A DNA stretch of 64,000 nucleotides from Legionella gresilensis (GCF_900639865.1 NZ_CAAAHX010000012.1:42671-106670); one strand, 5' to 3'. Numbered from the stretch's first letter, positions 53,264 through 63,659 are shown. The notes: generated by a model not told the origin, from the letters alone. Translations and numbers: made by a program.

Positions 53264-55147
53264 TCACTCATCTACATCTTTAGGGTAGAAAAGTGGGTTT
53301 GATTGACTATCGGATTCTAAGGAGTACTTGGGTAAAATTAAAATTATCGTGGCGCCTTTGTTTAGCCCGGCGCTATTAGCCTGTAAACTGCCGCCTAGCT
53401 CTTTGGCAAAAAGAGCGCTTGTATGTAAACCTAATCCATGGCCAAATTCTTTAGTGGTAAAGCCATTAGAAAATATTTTTGTTAAATTTGCAGATGGAAT
53501 GCCTATACCATTGTCAATTACTTCAATAATAATAGAGTTATCTTTATCATAAAGTTTAAGTTGTAATACCTTGTTTTTCCTATTACTTTCTGCCAGTGCG
53601 TCCATTCCATTTTTTATAAGATTTAAGATAATCTGCAGTAATTTTACCCTATCTAATTTTATCTTTGGAACTGGTTCAAAATTACGTATGATTTTAATAT
53701 CTGAATGATTAGATTCTAATTCATGTATAATTAAGGCGTGTTCGATTAATTCTGCAGGTGAAATTAATTCAGTTGTCTTAATTAAATAATTAAAAGATTG
53801 CTGCATTTCAATGATGCGTTTAATGTGATGTACATTTTTTTTTAAGTTATTTATTTCTTGTGCTAAATGTAAATTTTCATCTTTCCATTCCTGAGCCAGC
53901 AGAGTTAAAAATTCAGGGATATATTGACCTTTTGCATCGTTTAATGTGCCCTTATTTTTTGCATGCTCAACGCATAAATCGGCAATCATTTCTAGTTTAG
54001 GCATTTTGGATAAATTTAAATTCTCTTGGATCATTTGAACGGAGGTATTAATACTGTTTAATGTATTTCCAACATTGTGCAATATTGATGATGCAACCTC
54101 AGACATACCAGATAATCTTGATAAAGTTGAAACTTTATTTTGTGCCTGTTCTTTTTCAATAAATATACCTAATTGATTACTGATATCATTCAAAAGTTCC
54201 ATTGTTTTCTTATCAGGTAGCTGCGTTTCTTTTTTAAAAAATTCAAGCACTCCTAATACTTTCCCTTCAAAAAGGATAGGCAAAGCAAATCCACTACGAA
54301 GGCCTACTTTTTCAGCTGCAGTAGAGCGTGGGAAGTTTAATTCTGTTTTTATATCTGAAATCCATTTTATAGATTTATTTTGCCAAACTGTGCCAGGCAA
54401 TCCGACTCCATAGGGAAAAGTCAGGCTTTTACTGATTGCTTCAGCGAAATTACTGATTTCTTTACTCTTAATCCAAGTATCTACACATCTTAATACCTTA
54501 TTTACCTCATCTACTTTCCATAATGCGCCTTCATCTAATCCCATAAACTCACAAATAGTTTTTAAGATTTTGAGCGCAATTTCATCAAGAGAGGTGTGTT
54601 CAGCCATCAGACGTACTAATTCATGATGCATAGTTACCCGACGCTCTGCCATCTTCCTATCAAATATGTTACGTAAAACGCAGATAATAGATATTTTTTC
54701 GGTTAAATCGACAGTAGAGATAGCTAGTTCAATAGGAATACGCGTTTTATCTTTTTTTACAGCAATAAATTCAGTCAAACTGTCAGTAGGAATAGTTAAA
54801 AGTAGTGAGGTAATTTTAAGATTTGATTGATTAGGGGATATAAAATCAATTAATTTATGTATACTTTTTCCTTCTAACTGTTTAGATGTGTAATCAAATA
54901 ACCTACATGCGGCTTTATTGCAGCGAACGACATGAAATTGCTCATCCATGACTAAAATACCATCAGGCGTTGCATCTAAAATGGCTCTGGTATTTTTCTC
55001 TTTATCAACTAGATCATTAGATAGCGCTTCTAAGTCCTGATTAATTTGATAAAGGACGCGGCATTTATTTTCACCAATATTTTCAGCTTCCTTGCGAGCT
55101 CTTTTTTCTCGATCCAGCTGTTTGAGCAAAATATCAATCCTTTGCAC
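53264..55147 (-). CDS. PAS-GAF sensor histidine kinase partnered with H-NOX
   Basis: A 627-residue soluble kinase. An N-terminal coiled coil (residues 1-50) leads to a PAS domain at about 50-165 (DATPDGILVMDEQFHVVRCN), a GAF at about 190-335, the phosphoacceptor helix SILHNVGNTLNSI with His357, and HATPase motifs IILNLIKNGMDAL (N box), DNGIGI (G1) and GHGLGLHTS (G2). A receiver is not present and no response regulator is adjacent. The GTG start at 55147 overlaps the H-NOX stop by 14 bases; a TTG at 55129 with AAGGA upstream is an alternative. It should read out the H-NOX sensor. Confidence 0.9.
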   Translation of the reverse strand: MQRIDILLKQLDREKRARKEAENIGENKCRVLYQINQDLEALSNDLVDKEKNTRAILDATPDGILVMDEQFHVVRCNKAACRLFDYTSKQLEGKSIHKLIDFISPNQSNLKITSLLLTIPTDSLTEFIAVKKDKTRIPIELAISTVDLTEKISIICVLRNIFDRKMAERRVTMHHELVRLMAEHTSLDEIALKILKTICEFMGLDEGALWKVDEVNKVLRCVDTWIKSKEISNFAEAISKSLTFPYGVGLPGTVWQNKSIKWISDIKTELNFPRSTAAEKVGLRSGFALPILFEGKVLGVLEFFKKETQLPDKKTMELLNDISNQLGIFIEKEQAQNKVSTLSRLSGMSEVASSILHNVGNTLNSINTSVQMIQENLNLSKMPKLEMIADLCVEHAKNKGTLNDAKGQYIPEFLTLLAQEWKDENLHLAQEINNLKKNVHHIKRIIEMQQSFNYLIKTTELISPAELIEHALIIHELESNHSDIKIIRNFEPVPKIKLDRVKLLQIILNLIKNGMDALAESNRKNKVLQLKLYDKDNSIIIEVIDNGIGIPSANLTKIFSNGFTTKEFGHGLGLHTSALFAKELGGSLQANSAGLNKGATIILILPKYSLESDSQSNPLFYPKDVDE

Positions 55148-55700
55148 AGTTAATCCTTTTCTCGAGTGTAAAAAGCATTACATATTTTTTGTCGATTTCA
55201 GGTTTAAGTTCCTGACGCGTTAACTGTATGTTTTCCTTGAAATAACGACTACACCCTAAAATTAAACCTTCAGCAAGGTCAGCAAATGGGTGATTTGAAC
55301 TATATTTCATAGTCATTACATGATCATTTAACATGTTACATTCAAATCGAGGTAGTTCTGCTTCAGGATAAAGTTTACGTACCTCAACATGGATATGATT
55401 ATCAACTTGTTGGAGAAATTTGAAGGTTGAATTAGCCGTTTGAATGAGATCTTTATACCGATTTAAAAACTTATTAAAAAGATACTTGCCATATTCAATT
55501 TGTAATTGAGAAATAGGGATTTTTATAGCTAGGCTCAAATTTTTAATCAATCTAAGAAGCTCTTGATGATCATAAGTACCAATGTCTGTGTAAGCACCTT
55601 GGGTCGATAAATTAGATTGTTCAATAATAGTTTCTACCATTTCAGGTGAAAATACTTCAGCAACCATTTCCAGAAAATTACTGAAAATTATACCTTTCAT
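55134..55700 (-). CDS. H-NOX heme nitric-oxide-binding sensor
   Basis: A 188-residue heme NO/O2-binding domain. I prefer the ATG at 55700, giving MKGIIFSNFLEMV, the canonical family start with AAGGA upstream; the ATG at 55724 adds 8 residues. The proximal heme ligand is His104 in DNHIHVEVRKLYP. The YxSxR heme-propionate motif reads Tyr133-Ser-Ser135-Asn-His137: the arginine is replaced by His. GTYDHQELLRL and LAEGLILGC also match the family. In Legionella and Shewanella, H-NOX controls a partner kinase or c-di-GMP enzyme. Here the partner is the overlapping histidine kinase. Confidence 0.93.
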   Translation of the reverse strand: MKGIIFSNFLEMVAEVFSPEMVETIIEQSNLSTQGAYTDIGTYDHQELLRLIKNLSLAIKIPISQLQIEYGKYLFNKFLNRYKDLIQTANSTFKFLQQVDNHIHVEVRKLYPEAELPRFECNMLNDHVMTMKYSSNHPFADLAEGLILGCSRYFKENIQLTRQELKPEIDKKYVMLFTLEKRINCAKD

Positions 55701-55797
55701 TATAAATAATCCTTTATATTTCATCCTTCAAAATAAAGTATAAATCAGATTAAAGAAATTTTCTTTTAATAGGAATGGTTTAATAAACGCTGATTAA

Positions 55798-55818
55798 AAG
55801 GGGCTGTAACAGCCCCTT
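55798..55818 (-). terminator. Intrinsic terminator for the alliinase-like gene
   Basis: AAGGGGCT and AGCCCCTT pair around a 5-base loop. On the minus strand the stem is followed by TTTTAATCAG, so it terminates transcription coming from the alliinase-like gene (stop at 55844) before the H-NOX start. Confidence 0.82.
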
Positions 55819-55843
55819 AACGAAATAGGAGAATAGAATTAAT

Positions 55844-57463
55844 TTATGGTGTTATAGTTTGCCATTGTCCATTTAAGAAAAAAGGTTGATTCCATTGCAT
55901 TCTTAACTGTTCGTCTTTTTTCTTAAGTGTTATCAAAGACTTATTTGCCTCTACTATAACTGAATGATCAGTATGATCTATTTTTCTAATCGAGATTAAA
56001 TTACTGCGCTGATAGTTAATAAATGGAGGTAATATGATTTGGACATTCCCATCTCGAGCATCAATATCAATATTGCAATCATTAGGTTTGACAACGTAAC
56101 TGACATTTTCATTACTGTGGATGGTTGTATGTGAACAATGATTTACTGCTGATACTAAAAGATCATCTGCCTGGTATTTTTTAGTATTAGCAAGCCGATT
56201 CAAAAACTCAGCTAAATCACCACTATAGCCACATAAGTTTATGCGTATAAAACTATTGCTAGCCCCCATAGTATTGCCATTATCAACTGCAACATTCAGA
56301 TCTTTAAATATAATGTCTTCGCCTGTCATTGGTGTGCTATCAGAACTATGCAGCTTTGCAAAAAGCGTAGGGCTACCCGGAATACTTGTCACTTCTGTAC
56401 CAGGATAACGCCTGAGAAGCTCAGATTTGACGATATCATGGCGTTTTACAATCGTTTTAAAGGCGTCATTGCGCAGTGATTGCCCTGCATCAGGGAGAGA
56501 TAGAAGGGCGGAAATGAGATTTAAAGCATCAGCCGTACCCGGTGAGCTAGTTCCCACGGTTAATTTCCAAAGATAAGAAAAGAAATTATGAAAAATACTG
56601 GCAGCATACGTATCATGCATAGGAAACCAGATATATCCAAGCCGATACCCTGGTTTGCCAAGCGCTTTAGATACCGAATTAAACGTAAATACATGTTTGC
56701 CTTCACGCCTTGCTTGAGCGACCCAAGCAATATTGTCTTTAATATAGCCTGTACCATCACTGCCATACGAAGGTGAAGCAAAGACAAAATCAGCGATAAT
56801 AATATTTGCTTTAGTATAGGGTTCACGAAATTTGCCATCGGGATTATTAGGTGAAGTGACAAACTCTACTAATGTTTCATCCGGATTAAGTTTAATTTCG
56901 CTAGGATCATTAAAACCTTGAAATCGAACATTGGGATAAGGCCGATATGAGATTGCATGCTCGTGAAATGAATAAAAAGGGATCTTTTCAACAAACAAAA
57001 AATGTTTTTGAGGCTCGGTTGTAGCAATAGCATAGACTAGGCCGAAAATAATTTGCAATGAACCATTAGAAGGAGAAAAGACATATTTATTTTCATTAGG
57101 ATCAAGAAATAGTTCTAGGTTGCCAAGGCGCGTATGATAAGCTCGAAGTGTTTGCTCTATATCATTAAAAAAAGCGACGCTAGAAGGGATTACCAGCGGA
57201 CCCTTTTCCCCCGGTTGCCCAATGTAAACGCCGCTCTCAAAAACATGAAGAGCTGGCGGATTAAGTAGCCCATAACGCTGATAGAGTTCGGTAAACATCG
57301 GCGTTTCGTTTGGCCGCATATAAATTAGAGGCTCCGAAGCAATACTGAACTTAGTAAATATAATCAATAAAAATAACATTGTAGTCAGCTTAAGTGCGCT
57401 TGGCGTAACTATTGTCTGCACACAATTAAAAGCTATTTTTAAAAAATTTGTCCTAGACATCAA
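55844..57463 (-). CDS. Exported alliinase-like PLP-dependent enzyme with C-terminal beta domain
   Basis: A 539-residue fold-type I PLP protein. Residues 1-42 contain one hydrophobic segment (LTTMLFLLIIFTKFSIA) that reads as a signal peptide or anchor. The catalytic part (about 60-425) shows SPNNPDG (204-210), DFVFASPSY with Asp225, and the Schiff-base lysine Lys266 in NSVSKALGKPGYRLGY, where Arg274 binds phosphate. This pattern is that of the alliinase/tryptophan aminotransferase-related family. Residues about 440-539 form an unrelated beta-rich domain (NVQIILPPFINYQ, ISIRKIDHTDHSVIVE), resembling phage-tail or surface-attachment modules. Export of a PLP enzyme is unusual. Confidence 0.83.
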   Translation of the reverse strand: MMSRTNFLKIAFNCVQTIVTPSALKLTTMLFLLIIFTKFSIASEPLIYMRPNETPMFTELYQRYGLLNPPALHVFESGVYIGQPGEKGPLVIPSSVAFFNDIEQTLRAYHTRLGNLELFLDPNENKYVFSPSNGSLQIIFGLVYAIATTEPQKHFLFVEKIPFYSFHEHAISYRPYPNVRFQGFNDPSEIKLNPDETLVEFVTSPNNPDGKFREPYTKANIIIADFVFASPSYGSDGTGYIKDNIAWVAQARREGKHVFTFNSVSKALGKPGYRLGYIWFPMHDTYAASIFHNFFSYLWKLTVGTSSPGTADALNLISALLSLPDAGQSLRNDAFKTIVKRHDIVKSELLRRYPGTEVTSIPGSPTLFAKLHSSDSTPMTGEDIIFKDLNVAVDNGNTMGASNSFIRINLCGYSGDLAEFLNRLANTKKYQADDLLVSAVNHCSHTTIHSNENVSYVVKPNDCNIDIDARDGNVQIILPPFINYQRSNLISIRKIDHTDHSVIVEANKSLITLKKKDEQLRMQWNQPFFLNGQWQTITP

Positions 57464-57896
57464 TAAATACTCCTATAAAATATCCCTAAAATATGGAGTG
57501 AATCTGTAGTTATTTGGAAGGTTAATTTAGAAATCTCACAATTTTGACAGCATCATTATTTGCCCCTTTGCATCCAATACCTTAGCAACTATTTTAATCG
57601 GATGGAAGGTTACTCGCTGAGTTTAAATTTATAACGTCATTCGCCTCATTACCTTGTGCTTTGTCTGAAATTTAGCCGGAAACGTTATAACTTTACAGAA
57701 ATAGTCATTAGTATTTATTGCAAAATTGAATAAAAAAATTATCATAGTAAATTAATTATGTTTTACTCATTTTCTGTGATATTTAAGTTGATTTATAAAC
57801 AAGCTTAGTTTAATAACAATATTTAATTTTAATAAAAAAATATTTATTAAAAGATTAAATTAAAAATTGCTTAAAAAGGGAAGTAGTTAGAGTGGA
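57464..57896. other. 433-base intergenic gap without a gene
   Basis: AT-rich and non-coding on both strands. The only structure seen is a 9-bp inverted repeat, TTATAACGT near 57630 and ACGTTATAA near 57682, about 40 bases apart, which could be a protein-binding site. It may hold the promoter of the alliinase-like gene and the 3' end of the large kinase gene. Confidence 0.5.
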
Positions 57897-60800
57897 CTAC
57901 TTTTTTTTCTTACTCTTTGAACGCTTGTGATTTTTAACTTGAGCAGCTTTTTTAGTTAAATATGTTTCACAACCTTCGATAGTAAGCGGTCGTGAATAGT
58001 AGTAGCCTTGAATTCCGTCAACCCCATTTAATTGTAAGGCTTTAAGTTGAGTTTCATTTTCTACACCTTCTGCTATAACTTTAAGGTTAAGGTTATGAGC
58101 CATCTGGGTAACGCCACTAATTATTGTTTGATCTAATTGATCAGTATCACAATTTCTTATAAACGTTTTATCTATTTTAATTTTTTGAATAGGTAAATTT
58201 TTTAAATAGGATAAACCTGAATATCCTGTACCAAAATCATCCATTACCAGATTAATACCTAATGCTTGTAAGGCTTTAAGTTCCTGAAATAATTTATCGC
58301 TATATTCAATGAAAACTGATTCTGTGATTTCTAATTCAAGATAAGCGTGGTCTAATTGCGTTTCCATCAAGACCTTACTAACAAGCTCACTAATGGATTG
58401 ACGTAAGAATTGTATTGTAGAAATATTAATAGCGATAGGACCTGGGAGTATATTGGCTGCTTGCCATACTTTCGCTTGCTTACAGGCTGTTTTGATTATC
58501 CATTCACTAACAGGAATAATAAGGGGACTTTTTTCTAAAGTCTCAATAAAACTACTAGCTTCCAAAATTCCTTTTGTAGGATGATTCCAACGCAATAAGG
58601 TTTCAAGTCCAATAATTTCTCCGGAATTAGTATCATAAAAAGGCTGATACATTAAGAAAAACTCTTGATTATCATAAGCACGTTGTAAATCCTTATCAAG
58701 GCCATGACTGCGTTGATATTCTTCATATAATTGCGTCGAATAATAATGGTATTGATTCCGCCCTTTTCCTTTTGCTTGATAAAGGGCAGTATCTGCTAGT
58801 TTAAGTAGTTTTTCTATATCATTTCCATGATCAGGAAATACACTTATACCCATACTAAAAGTAATTTGAACTAAATGCTCTCCTATTTGTATAGGTTTAA
58901 CTAACTCTTTAAAAATACGGTCTACAATAGTTGTAATTTGCTTTTCGGAAGTAATATTGGCAAGCATAATAGCAAACTCGTCACCACCTATGCGAGCTGC
59001 AATATCACCTTCGCGCAATGTTGCCAGGAATGTTTGGGCAATGTGCATCAATAATTTATCGCCATTATCGTGACCTAGGGTATCATTAATAACTTTAAAA
59101 TAGTCTAAATCCAAAAATAATAAGGCTAATTTTTCTTGAGAGCGTGTTATTTGCTTTGACGTTTGTTGGAATATTTCATAAAGCATATTGCGATTAGCTA
59201 ACCCTGTTAGGGGGTCATGAGTTGCTTGATAATAAAGCTTTGCATTTTCAAGCGATGTCATTGCTTGTGAGGATAGTAAATGTAAACTATCTAAGTGGCT
59301 AGGTGTAAAAGTATGAGTATTACTTTTGTTTTCCAAATAAAGTAGACGGCATAATTGCCCTTTGTAAAAAAGAGGCATCATTAACAGCGATCGTGGTCGT
59401 TCTTGTTGTATATAAGGGTCATGAAAACTAATTTCAGATTCAGTAGCATCTTGTAAAATAAGGGGTTTTTGAGTTCTTTGCACATAATTTAAAATAGATG
59501 CAGGATATTTAGGTTTAGATTCTTCTAGCGATAAACTATTTAAGTAAATAGTTTGTTGCTCGAGATCACCTTCTGCTTCAACGACCCATTTATTATTAAT
59601 ATTTGTCAGAATAATACTGCGTTGTGCGCCTGCATTTTCTAAAACTATCTTCATAAATTTTTGTAATAACTTATCTAAACGGATTTCACTTGAGATAAGT
59701 TGAGTGAATTTCAAGATCGCAAGCATGTCTAGATTTGGTGCGTTAATTTGCTGGATCGCTAATTTTTGTAAACTACTATCTTGATCTAATAATTTCAAAC
59801 TAGCATAAGTTTTCTCTAATAATTTTATCTTAGCTATCAGGCCCCAGTCTTTAAAATATCTATGGGAGTTTTGTAAATATAACTTTGCAAGTCTATCCAT
59901 TTTACTATCTAAGCAATAACAGCCTGCGCTTTCACTAGCTATCGCTGCCACTAAAATACTTCCCTTAGCAAGGCCAATTTCAACAGCTTGCTCATAGAAT
60001 CTTAGGACATTTTGATTTTGTAAGCAGCGGGCCATTTCAGCATCAAACAGTAAAGCATAACATTTAAAATTATTAGGGCACCAACGTGCATATTTTTTTA
60101 TAAAGGCGCCAAGCACTTTTAATTGCTTTAAATAAGATTTTTGCTCAGGTTTAGAAACATGTGGGTAATGGTAAAATAAAGCTAATGCTAGAAAAAACTT
60201 ACCGTCTATATTGCTTATTAAGCCTTTATCATAATCTGAAAAATGCTCATGGTTTAAGCCAGCTTTAATTGCTGCCTCATAATTTCCTAATAGAAAATGT
60301 AGCCGAGTTAAAAGACTATAAAAAAAGCTTAATTCCGTAATATTTTTTCCCTGAATAATAACTTCCTCAAAATGGGATAGGCGTCTATGATCTATGTTTT
60401 CAAGGTTCTCTAAACATTTTATGGCGTATTCTAAAAATTGGCCTAAAGTAACAAAATCAGAAATATTGACTCGAGCTATGAAAGATAAAAAAAAGTGAAG
60501 GTTCTTTTTAGGTTCATTTAAGTCTTTTCCAGCTGATAAAGTATGTAATACTAGAAGTAAATTACAATAATTACTATAAACTAAATCGCCTACTTCACAA
60601 CATAGCTTAAATGCTTTAGCAACTGTGTTATTACAGACACTGAGAGGTATTTGATAAGGCTCTATAAAAGAACCTAGTACAAATTGGTTTTTACCTTCAA
60701 AATCTGAAGATCCATATTTTAATTTTAAATTATTATAGAGTTTGACAAAGGAGAGTGCCTCATCATATAGATTAAGCGAATGCATAATAACAAAGGCATA

Positions 60801-63659
60801 GACAGGCATTGCCATAGAGCTACTTTCAGTATATCCATAGCGTAAACTTAAACCAATACTCTTACAAATGAGAATGACAAATAACTGTTGATTGACTATA
60901 AAAGAGCTATTAAACAATTGCGTTATTAAATCAGCAATTGCTTTTTGCATTTGATCTGTCATGGGTTGTAATTCAATGTCTTCAATACGTGTTCTTCTTA
61001 ATTGAATTTTAATTTTAAGAATGGCGCTTAAAACCTGTAATTTATTGGGATTTATAGGTATTTTTATGCCAAATTTTCTTAAAATATTAATTCCTACCTC
61101 TAAAGACTCATTATGCTTTCCTAATGTTGAAAACATTTCAATTTTCAAACGATTAATTTCTATAATATTAATGGGTTTACTTATATGATCTAATATGAAA
61201 GAGAAACTTTCATCGGCGGCGGTGAAGTCACTAATTAAATATTTACAGACGGCAAATTCTTTATAAAGCTGAAAGGTAAGATCATAATTGTCTCGCCAGC
61301 TATCTTCGTTTATTAATGAAATGCCGGCTGATAAATATTTATCTGCTCTAAAGTAAGCTGCAGCAAGCTTAGCTTTTTGACCAGCCCAAAGATTATATTT
61401 GGCTAACATTAGTTTCTCTTGCTGATTGGTAATTAAATTTAAGCTTTGATTGAAATGGTTCATAACATCGAATAAATTTTCACTTTTCTGATCAAGCGCT
61501 TTTTTACTTAACAGTAAGCGCCCTATTTTAAGATGAATAGTAGCCCTATCTTTGGGATCAATAAGTTCGTAACTTGCCTGTTGCACCCTATCATGGGCGA
61601 AGCGATAACGTAAGGAACGGATGTTGCTATCGGTAGTAATAATGCCTTGTAAACCTATTAAGCCTACTGTTTTGTAAGGCTCTTCAAGTGGATAAATTAA
61701 ATTGGCTTTAATAGCATCACATAATCGTTCTGCTGTTTCTTGAATAGTTTGGCCAGTTACAATAAGCAATGTTTTAAAATTAAATTGATGGCCAAGACAG
61801 GAAGCTAATTTTAAATTTTCTTGAGTAGGCTCAGAAAGTAAATGAATTTTTGTAGTGAGTAGGTCAACGACATTATCGGTTGCGCTTTGCTGTTGTATTT
61901 TGTCTAAATCCCATTCCCAAGCACCTCTATCATAAGAAAAAGCGAGTATCTTTTTTTGATAAATAATTTTAATAAATACATTGATAAAGAAAGGATTGCC
62001 GTGGGTTTTATCATAGATGCATTTGGCCAGTGGCCGAATTTTTTCTGTGGGTGCAAAAAGGGTGTCTATTAGCAGTTGTTCAATATTATGTAATTTCAAA
62101 GGTCGTAATGTAATCGTTGTAAAAGGGATTTTTGTCTTTTTTAAATCGTGTATAGTGAGTTGTAAGGGATGATTTGCATAGACCTCATTATCTCTATAGG
62201 CGCCAATAATAAGCAAATAATTAGTTTCACGATCTTGTAATAAATTTTCGATAAAATTAAGTGATGAATTGTCAGCCCATTGTAAGTCATCTAAAAACAT
62301 CACTAAAGGATGATTGGCTTGCGCAAACACACGTACAAAATTTTGAAATACTAGGTTAAAACGAGCTTGTGCATCATTTGGACTAAGTTTAGGGACTGGT
62401 GGCTGACTGCCTATAATAAGCTCAACTTCCGGGATAACATCGATGACTACTTGTCCGACGCCTCCCAATGCTTGAATAAGATGCTCTTTTAACTCTTGAA
62501 TTCTAGTTTCATTTTCTAATAAAACTTGTTTAATTAGGTTCTGGAAAGCACCAACAATAGCACTATAAGGCACACTTTGTTGTAGCTGGTCAAATTTACC
62601 TTGGCTATAATAACCTCTATACTGCATAACAGGCTTGTGGATCTCTTTAACTAAAGATGTTTTGCCTATTCCTGAGTAACCTGCAATAAATACTAATTCT
62701 TTTTTACCTTGACTTATGCAGTCAAATGCTTCTAATAGCTGGCAAACTTGCTCTTTTCGGCCATAGAGATTACGTGAAATAACTAAATGATCTTTTTTAT
62801 CCTTTAAGGCTAAGGTAAATTCGTCAATATTTCCTTTAGCTATCCACTGCTTTTGACATTCTTCAAGGTCATGTTTTAATCCAATAATATTTGCATAGCG
62901 CTCTTCAGGCATTTTTTTTAATAATTTAGCAATAATCGAGCCTAGTATTGCTGGCGCGTCATGTCTAAGCTCAAGGACGTCTGTAGGTTTTTTTGCAATA
63001 TGACAATGAACTAATTCTAAAGGATCATTAGTAGGAAAAGGTAATTGATTAGTTAACATTTCAAAAAGGGTAATTCCCAAAGAATAAAAGTCAGTCCGAT
63101 AATCGACAGGGCGATTAATTCTTCCTGTTTGTTCTGGTGAAATATAAGCTAAACCTTCGTCAAATCTACCCAAGTTTAAATAATCAAAGGTTTCAGTAAG
63201 TTTGGTAGAAGCACTAAGATCAATTAGTTTTAAGGTTAATTTACTAGGATCTATTATTATATTTGACGCTCTTATCTCTTTATGAATAATATTTAATTGA
63301 TGTAACTCTTCAATAATATCTACTAGCTGTAATGCTAGATTTAAAAAATCGCCTATTGTTAACTGATGTTTCTTAAGATAAAGACTTAAAATCTGCCCTT
63401 CAACGCCTTCTAAAACTAAAATAGGCTCTGAAAGATTAGGAATAAAATCGTAGGGTTTTATGATAGTTGAAGATTTAATCTTTTGGAGTAGGTCGTACTC
63501 ATGCTGTAAAATAGCTAAGTTTTCCGAAGGTGAGCCACCATTATTAGGCGTTTTTAATAGAACCTTACGACTATCTTTCCATCTTAAGGCATAGTAAGTG
63601 TCTATATTATGCTTGGTTCGCATTCTTTCTTGTAATGCATACCCAGATACGGTAACCAT
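57897..63659 (-). CDS. Giant multidomain kinase-like/AAA/GAF/GGDEF/EAL protein
   Basis: A 1920-residue protein. Residues 1-275 are a Ser/Thr-kinase-like domain, but the catalytic loop is HKEIRASN (126-133), where HRDLKxxN is expected; the DFG region reads DLSAS. AAA ATPase (about 295-600) has GYSGIGKT with Lys333 and a MFLDDLQWAD Walker B. A long helical TPR-like middle (600-1300) follows, then GAF (about 1312-1470), GGDEF (about 1485-1640; GGDEF at 1558-1562, with the RxxD I-site REGD) and EAL (about 1665-1905; ETL at 1686-1688, DDFGTGYSGL, AEGVEN, QGYYYSRP). The GGDEF looks active and the EAL possibly. The C-terminus is very basic. Monocistronic. Confidence 0.9.
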   Translation of the reverse strand: MVTVSGYALQERMRTKHNIDTYYALRWKDSRKVLLKTPNNGGSPSENLAILQHEYDLLQKIKSSTIIKPYDFIPNLSEPILVLEGVEGQILSLYLKKHQLTIGDFLNLALQLVDIIEELHQLNIIHKEIRASNIIIDPSKLTLKLIDLSASTKLTETFDYLNLGRFDEGLAYISPEQTGRINRPVDYRTDFYSLGITLFEMLTNQLPFPTNDPLELVHCHIAKKPTDVLELRHDAPAILGSIIAKLLKKMPEERYANIIGLKHDLEECQKQWIAKGNIDEFTLALKDKKDHLVISRNLYGRKEQVCQLLEAFDCISQGKKELVFIAGYSGIGKTSLVKEIHKPVMQYRGYYSQGKFDQLQQSVPYSAIVGAFQNLIKQVLLENETRIQELKEHLIQALGGVGQVVIDVIPEVELIIGSQPPVPKLSPNDAQARFNLVFQNFVRVFAQANHPLVMFLDDLQWADNSSLNFIENLLQDRETNYLLIIGAYRDNEVYANHPLQLTIHDLKKTKIPFTTITLRPLKLHNIEQLLIDTLFAPTEKIRPLAKCIYDKTHGNPFFINVFIKIIYQKKILAFSYDRGAWEWDLDKIQQQSATDNVVDLLTTKIHLLSEPTQENLKLASCLGHQFNFKTLLIVTGQTIQETAERLCDAIKANLIYPLEEPYKTVGLIGLQGIITTDSNIRSLRYRFAHDRVQQASYELIDPKDRATIHLKIGRLLLSKKALDQKSENLFDVMNHFNQSLNLITNQQEKLMLAKYNLWAGQKAKLAAAYFRADKYLSAGISLINEDSWRDNYDLTFQLYKEFAVCKYLISDFTAADESFSFILDHISKPINIIEINRLKIEMFSTLGKHNESLEVGINILRKFGIKIPINPNKLQVLSAILKIKIQLRRTRIEDIELQPMTDQMQKAIADLITQLFNSSFIVNQQLFVILICKSIGLSLRYGYTESSSMAMPVYAFVIMHSLNLYDEALSFVKLYNNLKLKYGSSDFEGKNQFVLGSFIEPYQIPLSVCNNTVAKAFKLCCEVGDLVYSNYCNLLLVLHTLSAGKDLNEPKKNLHFFLSFIARVNISDFVTLGQFLEYAIKCLENLENIDHRRLSHFEEVIIQGKNITELSFFYSLLTRLHFLLGNYEAAIKAGLNHEHFSDYDKGLISNIDGKFFLALALFYHYPHVSKPEQKSYLKQLKVLGAFIKKYARWCPNNFKCYALLFDAEMARCLQNQNVLRFYEQAVEIGLAKGSILVAAIASESAGCYCLDSKMDRLAKLYLQNSHRYFKDWGLIAKIKLLEKTYASLKLLDQDSSLQKLAIQQINAPNLDMLAILKFTQLISSEIRLDKLLQKFMKIVLENAGAQRSIILTNINNKWVVEAEGDLEQQTIYLNSLSLEESKPKYPASILNYVQRTQKPLILQDATESEISFHDPYIQQERPRSLLMMPLFYKGQLCRLLYLENKSNTHTFTPSHLDSLHLLSSQAMTSLENAKLYYQATHDPLTGLANRNMLYEIFQQTSKQITRSQEKLALLFLDLDYFKVINDTLGHDNGDKLLMHIAQTFLATLREGDIAARIGGDEFAIMLANITSEKQITTIVDRIFKELVKPIQIGEHLVQITFSMGISVFPDHGNDIEKLLKLADTALYQAKGKGRNQYHYYSTQLYEEYQRSHGLDKDLQRAYDNQEFFLMYQPFYDTNSGEIIGLETLLRWNHPTKGILEASSFIETLEKSPLIIPVSEWIIKTACKQAKVWQAANILPGPIAINISTIQFLRQSISELVSKVLMETQLDHAYLELEITESVFIEYSDKLFQELKALQALGINLVMDDFGTGYSGLSYLKNLPIQKIKIDKTFIRNCDTDQLDQTIISGVTQMAHNLNLKVIAEGVENETQLKALQLNGVDGIQGYYYSRPLTIEGCETYLTKKAAQVKNHKRSKSKKKK

